Shown here piece after piece: positions 1-5,603 of a stretch of 10,574 nucleotides of DNA. The stretch is from Candidatus Kaiserbacteria bacterium RIFCSPHIGHO2_12_FULL_56_13 (lineage in GTDB: Bacteria; Patescibacteriota; Minisyncoccia; Phycocordibacterales; Phycocordibacteraceae), in the NCBI GenBank assembly GCA_001781625.1, contig MFLS01000001.1:380-10953 (forward strand), in the 5' to 3' direction. Each line of letters starts with the position of its first letter. The first letter of the stretch is position 1. A program made the translations under genes and the position numbers. The notes under the pieces are model-generated. The model did not search any database. It had not been told where the DNA came from and saw nothing but the letters and a program-made list of their open reading frames with translations.

Positions 1-114
1 TATTGCAAAAATTGCAGTGGCCACTTGGGGCATGTCTTTGACGACGGCCCCGTCGACCGCAGTGGCAAGCGCTACTGCATCAACTCCATCTGCCTCGATT
101 TCGAAAAGAATTGA
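1..114 (+). CDS. msrB: Peptide methionine-R-sulfoxide reductase MsrB, C-terminal fragment
   Basis: This is the 3' end of a gene that enters from the left; reading frame 1 gives 37 codons and then TGA at 112-114. The peptide begins YCKNCSGHLGHVFDDGP and continues with RYCINS near its end. In MsrB the CxxC pair before HLGHVF supplies two of the structural zinc ligands, and the cysteine in RYC(V/I)NS (here residue 26 of the fragment) is the catalytic nucleophile. The enzyme reduces the R epimer of methionine sulfoxide in proteins, using thioredoxin-like donors. A fusion to an MsrA domain upstream cannot be excluded. The gene converges on the histidine kinase, with 31 bp between the two stop codons and no clear terminator hairpin there. 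The family call is firm because both diagnostic motifs are present in the right order and spacing. Confidence 0.93.
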   Translation, partial: YCKNCSGHLGHVFDDGPVDRSGKRYCINSICLDFEKN

Positions 115-145
115 ATTCGGCAAGCGGCTACTGTGTGCTCCATCG

Positions 146-1714
146 CTACTCCTCTGCCGCGGGAAGTATGAACCAAAAGGTGCTCCCCTTCCCCTCTCCC
201 GCGCTTTCGACGCCGATACGCCCACCCTGCCGGTCGAGGATTCTCTTTGCAAGCGAGAGGCCAAGACCCACCCCCTCGGTATCAACCGTGCGCGCACTGG
301 TCGTACGAAAAAAGCTCGAGAAGATGTGCTCTTGATCTTCTCTCTTGACGCCGATGCCGGTATCAGCGACCGAAAAGCGCACCCCGCGCCGATTTGGGGC
401 AACGCCGATCTTAACTGTGCCGCCTGCAGGCGTATACATGACGGCATTTTCGACCAAGACCTCGACGACAAGCGTCAAGCGGCGTGCGTCCCCGAGCGCT
501 TTCGGCGCTTCTCCAGGGTTTACCGAGATCGCGAGCTTTTTTTCAGAGATCTGGGTCGCGAAACGCTTTATCGCCTCCCACGCAAGGTGCTTGAGGTCAA
601 CGGGGATTTCTTGATAGTCATAGGTACCGCCCGGATGCGACGCCTCCATGAGGACATTGGTGAGCTCGATGAGCCGATTGTTCGCGTCATCGATGCGCCG
701 TATCCCCTCGTGGAGAGTTTCATTGCCGCCAGAGGCCGCAAGAAGCTCGGGGATAGCCCAGCGAATGCGTGTCAGTGGCGTCCGCAACTTGTGCGTCGCG
801 ATAGTGATGAATTCATACTTCAGCTTTTCGGCCTCGCGCGCCTGCTTCCAGACTGCGCGCCCGATGATGAAGGCGGCGATCGCGACGATCACGGGCACCG
901 TCCAAAATTGGATACCGGGTACCGTGCGCACCAAAAAGCCGTTGAGAAGGATGAGTGCCATCAAAAAGCCCGCGATCGCCGCAATGCTGATGGCGTAGTA
1001 GAAGGCGCGGCGTACGACGAGCCGGATATCAAGGAGATTCGTCGAAAAGATGCCGTACGCGATCGGGATAAGATACAACCCCATCAGGGCGCCGAATACG
1101 GGATCGAAGGGCACATCGAACACAAGAAGAAAATTGAGACAGCCGATCGCATACCCAATGGCGAGCATGAGGATGAAATATTCGAGGCGCTTCCGCTCAA
1201 TGCCGACCGAGGTGTAGTAGGACGCAATCAAATTCCCTGCCGCGACAAGCGGCGTCCCCAAAAAGTAAACGAGCATCACGATATACCAGCCACCAGCCGT
1301 CAGGTAGTAGGCGAAGTAGAGCTTTGGCACTACCGAGGGCAAGAACCATGCCGGATTAAGCCACGCGACCGCAAAGATGCCGAGACCGGTAGTGTAGGTA
1401 GCGATAATAAACCAGCGCCACTGCCGCTCTCGATTGATGACCCGAAAGATGAAGTGCACGACCGCCATCGCAATAAAGACATCGAATATATTAAGGAACC
1501 ACCAAAAGTACGCGGCAGCATAGTCGGTCTGAAGCGAGGCGATAATGAAAAGAACCGTGTAGGCAAGCGTCGAGGCAGTGAGAAAAAAGAAAAGCCAATT
1601 GATGTCGCGGCGCGGATTTTGAAAGAGGACAAAGAGCCCTCCCGCGAGGATGAGGGCAGCTGAAATGATATTGGCGCCGACCGTGACAAGGAGCTGGTTG
1701 TCGAACCCTCCCAT
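146..1714 (-). CDS. Membrane-bound sensor histidine kinase (polytopic N-terminal sensor, HisKA, HATPase_c)
   Basis: A 522-residue sensor kinase. About nine hydrophobic segments fill residues 8-285, resembling the 7TM-type N-terminal sensor regions of some histidine kinases plus two further helices; no HAMP or PAS domain is visible. The HisKA dimerisation helix follows at about 297-360, with the phospho-acceptor H308 in ATHKLRTPLT. The ATP-binding domain spans about 375-518: N-box VENAVMYTP (N423), G1 box DTGIGV (D451), F-box region FSSFFR, and G2 box GVGLGLSLAKRI (481-492). H+1 is lysine, where HisKA kinases usually have Glu or Asp; H+4 is Thr (T312), as is common in kinases with phosphatase activity. 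The ATG lies two bases after the stop of the response regulator, so the two form one transcript and very probably a cognate pair. The signal sensed is unknown; the membrane-embedded sensor suggests a lipid-phase, small hydrophobic or membrane-state stimulus, which is inference only. Confidence 0.93.
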   Translation of the reverse strand: MGGFDNQLLVTVGANIISAALILAGGLFVLFQNPRRDINWLFFFLTASTLAYTVLFIIASLQTDYAAAYFWWFLNIFDVFIAMAVVHFIFRVINRERQWRWFIIATYTTGLGIFAVAWLNPAWFLPSVVPKLYFAYYLTAGGWYIVMLVYFLGTPLVAAGNLIASYYTSVGIERKRLEYFILMLAIGYAIGCLNFLLVFDVPFDPVFGALMGLYLIPIAYGIFSTNLLDIRLVVRRAFYYAISIAAIAGFLMALILLNGFLVRTVPGIQFWTVPVIVAIAAFIIGRAVWKQAREAEKLKYEFITIATHKLRTPLTRIRWAIPELLAASGGNETLHEGIRRIDDANNRLIELTNVLMEASHPGGTYDYQEIPVDLKHLAWEAIKRFATQISEKKLAISVNPGEAPKALGDARRLTLVVEVLVENAVMYTPAGGTVKIGVAPNRRGVRFSVADTGIGVKREDQEHIFSSFFRTTSARTVDTEGVGLGLSLAKRILDRQGGRIGVESAGEGKGSTFWFILPAAEE

Positions 1715-1716
1715 GG

Positions 1717-2112
1717 CTAACCGAGCTCTCGCTTGATAGCTTCGACGATCGCCGACGGTAGGGTCATCGCCTTGACGAAAAAGCCGGCGGCGCCGAGTGC
1801 TACCGTCTCGCGCTGATCGGCATCAGCAGATAGATTAGAGAGCACGAAGACAGGAATGTTTTTTGTCGCAGGGTCACTCTTAATGCGTTTCAAGACCTCT
1901 TTACCGTCAACTTTGGGCAAGACGAGGTCAAGCAAGACAAGGTCGGGTTTCTCTTTTGCGACCATCGCGAGCCCTTCTTCGCCATCTGCCGCAACCGTGG
2001 TCGTATATCCTGCCTCGGAAAGGAGGCGGCTCATCGTGCCGCCGAAGAACGGCTCATCCTCGATGTACACGATGCGAGTGCGCGGCGCAGGGGTACTCTG
2101 CGAAGTGTCCAT
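1717..2112 (-). CDS. Single-domain response regulator (receiver only)
   Basis: A 131-residue CheY-like receiver domain with no output domain. The acidic pair E18/D19 in YIEDEPFF, the phospho-acceptor D62 in LVLLDLVLP, the switch residue S92 in VLSNLSA and K114 in FFVKAM are all in place. The frame stays open upstream to 2283, but the extra 57 codons run through a perfect palindrome and into the neighbouring gene and resemble nothing, so the ATG at 2112 is chosen; it stands just before the first beta strand. A -10-like TATACT ends 9 nt before that ATG, implying almost no 5' leader. The kinase gene follows after two bases. Because there is no DNA-binding domain, output probably goes by protein-protein contact or through a phosphorelay; the target is not visible here. 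Confidence 0.94.
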   Translation of the reverse strand: MDTSQSTPAPRTRIVYIEDEPFFGGTMSRLLSEAGYTTTVAADGEEGLAMVAKEKPDLVLLDLVLPKVDGKEVLKRIKSDPATKNIPVFVLSNLSADADQRETVALGAAGFFVKAMTLPSAIVEAIKRELG

Positions 2113-2121
2113 ATGAATCAA

Positions 2122-2127
2122 AGTATA
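2122..2127 (-). promoter_or_regulatory. Candidate -10 box for the response regulator/kinase operon
   Basis: On the minus strand TATACT (5 of 6 to TATAAT) is separated from the ATG at 2112 by 9 nt. A transcript starting about 7 nt downstream of this box would have only 2-3 nt before the start codon. No recognisable -35 exists: that position falls in the loop of the adjoining palindrome. Confidence 0.45.
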
Positions 2128-2165
2128 GCGCACGGCCCCGCCCCCTAAAGGGCGGGGCCGTGCGC
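2128..2165. repeat. Perfect 16-bp GC-rich inverted repeat with 6-nt loop
   Basis: The left arm 2128-2143 (GCGCACGGCCCCGCCC) and right arm 2150-2165 are exact reverse complements around the loop CCTAAA. It lies between the stop of the DUF4383-like gene and the response regulator. It is not a normal intrinsic terminator for minus-strand transcription: the T run (GGGTTTTT) comes before the hairpin, and what follows is the TATACT box. It could still act as a processing or attenuation hairpin. It resembles the palindrome at 6320-6353 in arm sequence and placement. Confidence 0.85.
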
Positions 2166-2173
2166 AAAAACCC

Positions 2174-2596
2174 TTACATCTGCTGCCCCGAACTACCCAT
2201 TGACTGCCCCATACCGCCTCCCATAGAGCCCGCACCGCCGCCCATGGAACCCTTGCCCATGTAGCCAGCGGTGACGAGAACAATGCCGATGATGAGATTC
2301 AGCCAATTCCCTGCGCTATTAGTGCCGATAAACCCTAAGACTGGCGTACCGAGAAAGAAGCCGAGGAGTGCGACGATGACATAAATGACACCGACGATCT
2401 TGAGCCACAGCATCGATTGCCCGGTCGCAAAGAAAGCGACTGCGAGGAGGACGAGGCCCCCGACGAGGTTCATGAGCGCGTAGCCCATGTCCGCCTCGAA
2501 CAAAGCACCGCTCCCGATGAGGGGATTTCCCACAAAGCCCAAGAGGCCGAGTATGACGAGGATGACCCCGAAAATAATAGCAAGAGTTTTCGCCAT
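2174..2596 (-). CDS. Small four-helix membrane protein, DUF4383-like, with Gly/Met-rich tail
   Basis: A 140-residue integral membrane protein. Four hydrophobic segments are clear at about 5-23, 40-57, 62-83 and 97-112. The segment FIGTNSAGNWLNLIIG before the last helix recalls the NWLH motif of DUF4383 proteins, so I assign it to that type with moderate confidence; the function of the family is unknown. After helix four comes a 27-residue tail made almost only of Gly, Ser, Met and Gln, with SMGGG twice. It is probably exposed on one face of the membrane; its role cannot be read from sequence. The start ATG at 2594-2596 has no Shine-Dalgarno motif. It follows a 112-nt intergenic region with a direct repeat and a palindrome, so it is probably transcribed on its own rather than with the peptidase upstream. 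Confidence 0.8.
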   Translation of the reverse strand: MAKTLAIIFGVILVILGLLGFVGNPLIGSGALFEADMGYALMNLVGGLVLLAVAFFATGQSMLWLKIVGVIYVIVALLGFFLGTPVLGFIGTNSAGNWLNLIIGIVLVTAGYMGKGSMGGGAGSMGGGMGQSMGSSGQQM

Positions 2597-2601
2597 ATAT
2601 T

Positions 2602-2668
2602 GCGTTACGTTAATAAGGATATACAGCGATCTCCGCCAGGAGGCGGACAGAGCGCTACGTTAAGGATA
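2602..2668. repeat. Imperfect direct repeat with 50-nt period flanking a small palindrome
   Basis: Copy A (2602-2621) and copy B (2652-2668) match as GCG(T/C)TACGTTAA(TAA)GGATA: one substitution and one 3-nt gap over 17-20 nt, with first bases exactly 50 nt apart. Between them lies the inverted repeat TCCGCC-AGGA-GGCGGA (2632-2647), whose stem can extend through AGCG (2625-2628) and CGCT (2653-2656). The block fills most of the gap upstream of the DUF4383-like gene. It may be an operator pair or a tandem promoter region; no confident -35/-10 pair is recognised in it. Confidence 0.75.
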
Positions 2669-2708
2669 CCGCGCACAAAGAGTCGGCGCGCATCCCCTGT
2701 GCACAACG

Positions 2709-3095
2709 CTAGTGAGGGTAGCGATTCGTTCCCTCCTCCTCTCGCGCACTTACTCCATCTTCATCCATGCCGAAATGGTGGGCGATCTCGTGCCAGAGGG
2801 TCTCGCGTATCGCCACACGGACGGCCTCATAAGAGGCGATTCTGCGTTCCCGGACGATCGCTTCTGCCTCACCTAGGAGCGGCCGATAAAAGAGGGTGAT
2901 GGTGTCAGGTAGAGTACCCAAGTTCCCATACCCCTCACCGCGCTCTGTTCTTGGGACACCGCGGTAGAACCCGAGCAAGGCGCCATCACCTGCCTCTTCG
3001 ATGAGGAGGGCGAGATTCGAAAGCTTCCCTGCGAGTTTATTCGAGACATTCGCGAACTCTTCGGCGGCTATCTGCTCAAACGCGGCACGCTCCAT
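2709..3095 (-). CDS. Zincin-like metallopeptidase family protein (PF06262 type)
   Basis: A 128-residue protein with the zinc-protease motif HEIAHHFGMDED at 102-113. H102, E103 and H106 form the HExxH core, and G109 with the following acidic residues matches the extended HExxHxFGxxD pattern of the small PF06262 metallopeptidase-like family (COG3824). Members are usually about 110-140 residues, so this is full length. No signal peptide or membrane segment is seen, so it should be cytoplasmic. Substrates of the family are not established, and proteolytic activity is inferred from the motif. It starts three bases after the cfa stop codon, so it is co-transcribed with cfa. The C-terminus ends shortly after the motif in a polar, charged tail. 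The start ATG is preceded by no ribosome-binding motif. Confidence 0.88.
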   Translation of the reverse strand: MERAAFEQIAAEEFANVSNKLAGKLSNLALLIEEAGDGALLGFYRGVPRTERGEGYGNLGTLPDTITLFYRPLLGEAEAIVRERRIASYEAVRVAIRETLWHEIAHHFGMDEDGVSAREEEGTNRYPH

Positions 3096-3098
3096 AAG

Positions 3099-4226
3099 TC
3101 AGCGAATGGCGCGGTACCCGCCCGCGACGCCATGCGGCGAGAGAATGATCTGCCAGAGCTGGTTCGAGCGAGCGCGAAAGGTGCCGGCACACATGAGAAG
3201 GTAGTACTTCCACATCCGGTAGAAGCGATCATCGTAGCGAGCGCGAAGCGACAACCATGCCGCATCAAAATTCACAAACCACGCCATGAGCGTTTTGTCG
3301 TAGTCGGCGCCGAAGTTGTGCGCCTCTTCGATGACGAAGAAGCCCTCGGCCGCGCGGGCGACCTGAGCCATCGAGGGTAGCATTCCTCCCGGGAAGATGT
3401 ATTTCGTGAGCCACGGTTCTCCAGAGCGGGCCGAGACATTCGACCCGATAGTGTGGAGGAGAAAGAGCCCTCCCTCTTTGAGACATCGCTGCGCGACCTT
3501 GAAGTATTCGCGATAATTCTTACACCCCACATGCTCAAACATACCGAGAGAAACGATGTGGTCAAATGTTTCGTCGACCTCGCGATAATCTTGAAGCCGC
3601 AGTTCAACCGGGAGCCCCTTGCAGAGCTCCTTGCCAAGCGCTACCTGCTCTTTTGAGACGGTGATGCCGACCACCTGCGCTCCGTACTTTTCTGCGGCGA
3701 ACTTCGCAAAGCTCCCCCATCCGCACCCGATATCGAGTACCCTTTGTCCTTCTTCCAGCCCGATTTTGCGACAGACAAGGTCGAGCTTCGCCTCTTGCGC
3801 TTCAGCAAGTGTCTTGGCTGGCGGAGAACCGCTCCAGTAGCCGCAGGTATACGCCATGCGCGAATCAAGCATGACGCGGTAGAGATCATTACCAATGTCA
3901 TAGTGTGCTTCGCCAATCTTAAAAGCGCGTGAATGGTCTTGGAGATTCAATACCACTGACTGAAGGAGGAGGGCGAGGTCGGCGAGAGTGAGCCGCAGAT
4001 GTCTGCGTACATCAGCACGCAGAAGCTTTGTGATGAATTCATCGACAGCAGGGGCATCCCACCACCCCTCTCCATAGCTCTCGCCAAGACCCAAACTCCC
4101 ATCGCGCAATACGCGTCGATAGGTACGCGGGTCATGAACCGTCACATCCCATGGGCGGCTCCCGCCCACGTGTATGTCGGCTTTCGCGAGGACCCCTTTT
4201 GCGACTTGTTCGGCTCGAAAAATCAC
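3099..4226 (-). CDS. cfa: Cyclopropane-fatty-acyl-phospholipid synthase (SAM-dependent)
   Basis: A 375-residue enzyme, close to the 382 residues of E. coli Cfa and collinear with it. It transfers a methylene group from S-adenosylmethionine to the double bond of acyl chains in membrane phospholipids, making them more resistant to acid and oxidation. The N-terminal lipid-binding region (about 1-100) is followed by the methyltransferase fold with the SAM motif VLDIGCGWGSFAKFAA (163-178). Active-site residues known from E. coli Cfa have counterparts: C128 in TCGYW, E231 in GMFEHVG, H258 in LLHTIGS, and Y309 in FGADYDKTL, the bicarbonate-binding tyrosine. The start codon is GTG at 4224-4226; nothing upstream fits, since only 24 bp separate it from the divergent glycosylase gene. 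The metallopeptidase follows after three bases. Any homologous SAM-dependent lipid C-methyltransferase would look similar, but the conserved residues favour true Cfa. Confidence 0.95.
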   Translation of the reverse strand: MIFRAEQVAKGVLAKADIHVGGSRPWDVTVHDPRTYRRVLRDGSLGLGESYGEGWWDAPAVDEFITKLLRADVRRHLRLTLADLALLLQSVVLNLQDHSRAFKIGEAHYDIGNDLYRVMLDSRMAYTCGYWSGSPPAKTLAEAQEAKLDLVCRKIGLEEGQRVLDIGCGWGSFAKFAAEKYGAQVVGITVSKEQVALGKELCKGLPVELRLQDYREVDETFDHIVSLGMFEHVGCKNYREYFKVAQRCLKEGGLFLLHTIGSNVSARSGEPWLTKYIFPGGMLPSMAQVARAAEGFFVIEEAHNFGADYDKTLMAWFVNFDAAWLSLRARYDDRFYRMWKYYLLMCAGTFRARSNQLWQIILSPHGVAGGYRAIR

Positions 4227-4250
4227 GGAGAAAAGAATACACTTATCGCC
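4227..4250. promoter_or_regulatory. Divergent promoter region between cfa and the DNA glycosylase
   Basis: This is the whole 24-bp space between the cfa GTG and the glycosylase ATG. On the plus strand TACACT (4238-4243) is followed by 7 nt and the ATG at 4251. On the minus strand TATTCT (4239-4234) is followed by 7 nt and the GTG at 4226. The two hexamers overlap by two bases and are placed as mirror images. If used as -10 boxes, both mRNAs would begin at or next to the start codon. No good -35 is seen on either side. Confidence 0.5.
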
Positions 4251-4823
4251 ATGCGCGCGCTACCACGCTCGTTTTTCGAACAAGACGCTGTCGCGCTTGC
4301 GCCGCGCCTCCTTGGCAAAGTGGTGAGGAGGGGCTCGTGCCTTGGCCGCATCGTCGAGACCGAAGCGTATGGCTCTGACCCTGCGTCGCACGCTTACAAA
4401 GTGACACCGCGTTCAGCAGTGATGCGCGATACCTACGGCCACTGGTATATCTACTTCACCTACGGGATGCACTGGTGCGCAAATGTGACCTGCGACAATG
4501 GCGGCATCGGCGCTGTTTTGATACGCGCGGTTGAGCCTCTCGAAGGCATCGTCCTCATGAAACGGCGACGCGGGGTAACCGACATCAAGAATCTTTGCAA
4601 CGGCCCCGCAAAATTTTGCGAAGCGTTCGGCATCACGAAAAGAGAGAATGGTTTGATGATCGGCAACGACTTCGACATCTTCGAGCCGCGAATTGGTATG
4701 ATATATCATACCAATCGTTCGTCGTTCGAGATCGCGAGCGGACCGCGCATCGGCATCAAAAACGCCCGTCATCTCCACTGGCGGTTTTTCATCAAGGACA
4801 ATTTGTTCGTGAGTCGTTCTTAG
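4251..4823 (+). CDS. mpg: 3-methyladenine DNA glycosylase (AAG/MPG family)
   Basis: A 190-residue base-excision repair enzyme that removes alkylated purines such as 3-methyladenine by flipping the base out and cleaving the glycosidic bond. The family core is plain: LAPRLLGKVV near the N-terminus, then RIVETEAY (33-40) with catalytic base E38 and Y40, then H48 and the TPRSAVM segment. YIYFTYGMHWCANV (67-80) contains Y71 as the probable intercalating or stacking tyrosine, followed by LIRAVEPLEG and, near the C-terminus, SGPRIGI and HWRFFIKDNLFVSR. The frame is open back to 3999, but that part is antisense to cfa. The ATG at 4251 begins the conserved domain at the right distance and sits 7 nt after a -10-like box. 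Two perfect palindromes (4607-4620 and 4692-4715) lie in its coding sequence. The infC promoter follows directly after its stop codon. Confidence 0.94.
   Translation: MRALPRSFFEQDAVALAPRLLGKVVRRGSCLGRIVETEAYGSDPASHAYKVTPRSAVMRDTYGHWYIYFTYGMHWCANVTCDNGGIGAVLIRAVEPLEGIVLMKRRRGVTDIKNLCNGPAKFCEAFGITKRENGLMIGNDFDIFEPRIGMIYHTNRSSFEIASGPRIGIKNARHLHWRFFIKDNLFVSRS
4692..4715. repeat. Perfect 24-bp AT-rich palindrome inside the glycosylase gene
   Basis: The 12-nt half ATTGGTATGATA (4692-4703) is followed immediately by its exact reverse complement (4704-4715) with no spacer. It falls in the codons for GMIYHTN, a variable loop between two conserved parts of the glycosylase. It is AT-rich (17 of 24 bases) within GC-richer surroundings. 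It has the dyad form of a dimeric regulator's operator and stands about 135 nt before the infC promoter. Confidence 0.85.
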
Positions 4824-4853
4824 TTGCGCGGCATCTGTCGCTCGTGCTACAGT
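4824..4853 (+). promoter_or_regulatory. Promoter for infC-rpmI-rplT
   Basis: TTGCGC (4824-4829) as -35, an 18-nt spacer, then TGC followed by TACAGT (4848-4853), an extended -10 matching TATAAT in 4 of 6 positions. It begins one base after the glycosylase stop codon. The predicted transcription start is about 4859-4861, which lies beyond the first GTG of the infC frame and so bears on where translation starts. Confidence 0.55.
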
Positions 4854-5385
4854 GGCGAACACCTACGCTTTGGCAACTCCCCGACTACTTTTAAACAACG
4901 AGATCCGCGCGCTTGAACTGCGCGTCATCGGAGCCGAGGGGGAGAACCTCGGCGTCATCTCCCTCAAAGAGGCGCTTGCGGCGGCAAAGGCGGCCGGCCT
5001 TGATTTGATCGAGATATCGCCCTCCGCGGTGCCGCCGGTTGCGAAGATCGCCGATTATGGTAAATTCGAATACGAACGCAGTAAAAAGGAGAAGGCCGTC
5101 AAGGCCCGCGCCAAGGTCAGCGAGACCAAAGAGGTTCAGATCAAGGTCGGCACCGGCGAACACGATCAGGAGCTCAAGGCAAAAAAGGCGGCCGAATGGC
5201 TTGCCGAAGGGCACCGCGTGCGCGCAGAGCTCTATCTCAGGGGTCGATACAAGTCGATGGACGAGAAGTTTCTCATCGAGCGGCTTGCAAAATTCATCGA
5301 GCGGATAGGGCACCCGCACCACATCGCCGAGCCGATCGAGAAGAGTCCTAAGGGGTTCGCGTGCGTGATCGAGCGCGCAAAGTAA
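4852..5385 (+). CDS. infC: Translation initiation factor IF-3
   Basis: IF-3 binds the 30S subunit, checks the start codon and initiator tRNA, and keeps the subunits apart. As drawn it has 177 residues. The N-domain runs from NNEIRALELRVIGAEGENLG (15-34) to the family signature IADYGKFEYE (66-75), a charged helical linker follows (76-92), and the C-domain (about 93-176) includes LYLRGRY and FACVIERAK. Length and layout match complete IF-3. The start is uncertain: the GTG at 4852 lies inside the best -10 box, so the true start may be the TTG at 4870 (171 residues) or another non-ATG codon. There is no in-frame ATG before residue 136. E. coli infC also uses a non-standard start (AUU), which makes IF-3 sensitive to its own level. 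It leads the standard infC-rpmI-rplT order; rpmI starts 3 nt after its stop. Confidence 0.95.
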   Translation: MANTYALATPRLLLNNEIRALELRVIGAEGENLGVISLKEALAAAKAAGLDLIEISPSAVPPVAKIADYGKFEYERSKKEKAVKARAKVSETKEVQIKVGTGEHDQELKAKKAAEWLAEGHRVRAELYLRGRYKSMDEKFLIERLAKFIERIGHPHHIAEPIEKSPKGFACVIERAK

Positions 5386-5388
5386 TCT

Positions 5389-5574
5389 ATGAAATCAAAT
5401 AAATCTTACTTGAAACGAATACGGGTCACGCGTCGCGGCAAGCTCATTGTGCGCGCAAAAGGCCAAAACCATTTCAACGCAAAAGCGTCAGGCGGGAAGC
5501 GGCGCGCAAAGCGACACGCGGTCGCCCTGGCGCTGAACGCTCGGGCGCGCCGCCGCTTTCTCCCCCGTTCGTAA
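5389..5574 (+). CDS. rpmI: 50S ribosomal protein bL35
   Basis: A 61-residue, strongly basic protein (MKSNKSYLKRIRVTRRGKL...) with the bL35 layout: N-terminal K-S-YLKR-RVTRRGK, the central GQNHFNAKASGGKRRAKR, and the C-terminal RRFLPRS corresponding to the usual (K/R)RLLP end. It is a structural protein of the large ribosomal subunit. The assignment rests on this pattern together with its position between infC and rplT, where rpmI is expected. It begins 3 nt after the infC stop codon, so translation is probably coupled. No ribosome-binding motif precedes the ATG. Confidence 0.93.
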   Translation: MKSNKSYLKRIRVTRRGKLIVRAKGQNHFNAKASGGKRRAKRHAVALALNARARRRFLPRS

Positions 5575-5603
5575 ACGCGATTATCTCTTAATCATCATTT
5601 CGT

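Noticed and set aside
17..1663. A 548-codon open frame on the plus strand opposite the histidine kinase
   Set aside because: It is the antisense shadow of a well-supported kinase gene; its translation is rich in Arg, Asp and Lys, has no domain pattern, and its start lies inside msrB in another frame.
2113..2283. 57-codon upstream extension of the response regulator
   Set aside because: It crosses the perfect palindrome and the 3' end of the DUF4383-like gene in another frame; the receiver domain is complete without it.
3999..4250. 84-codon upstream extension of the DNA glycosylase
   Set aside because: It is entirely antisense to cfa; the glycosylase fold begins at the ATG at 4251.
4413..4862. 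149-codon minus-strand frame opposite the glycosylase
   Set aside because: Antisense shadow; it shares the peptide IGMIYHTN with the real protein only because the palindrome at 4692-4715 reads the same on both strands.
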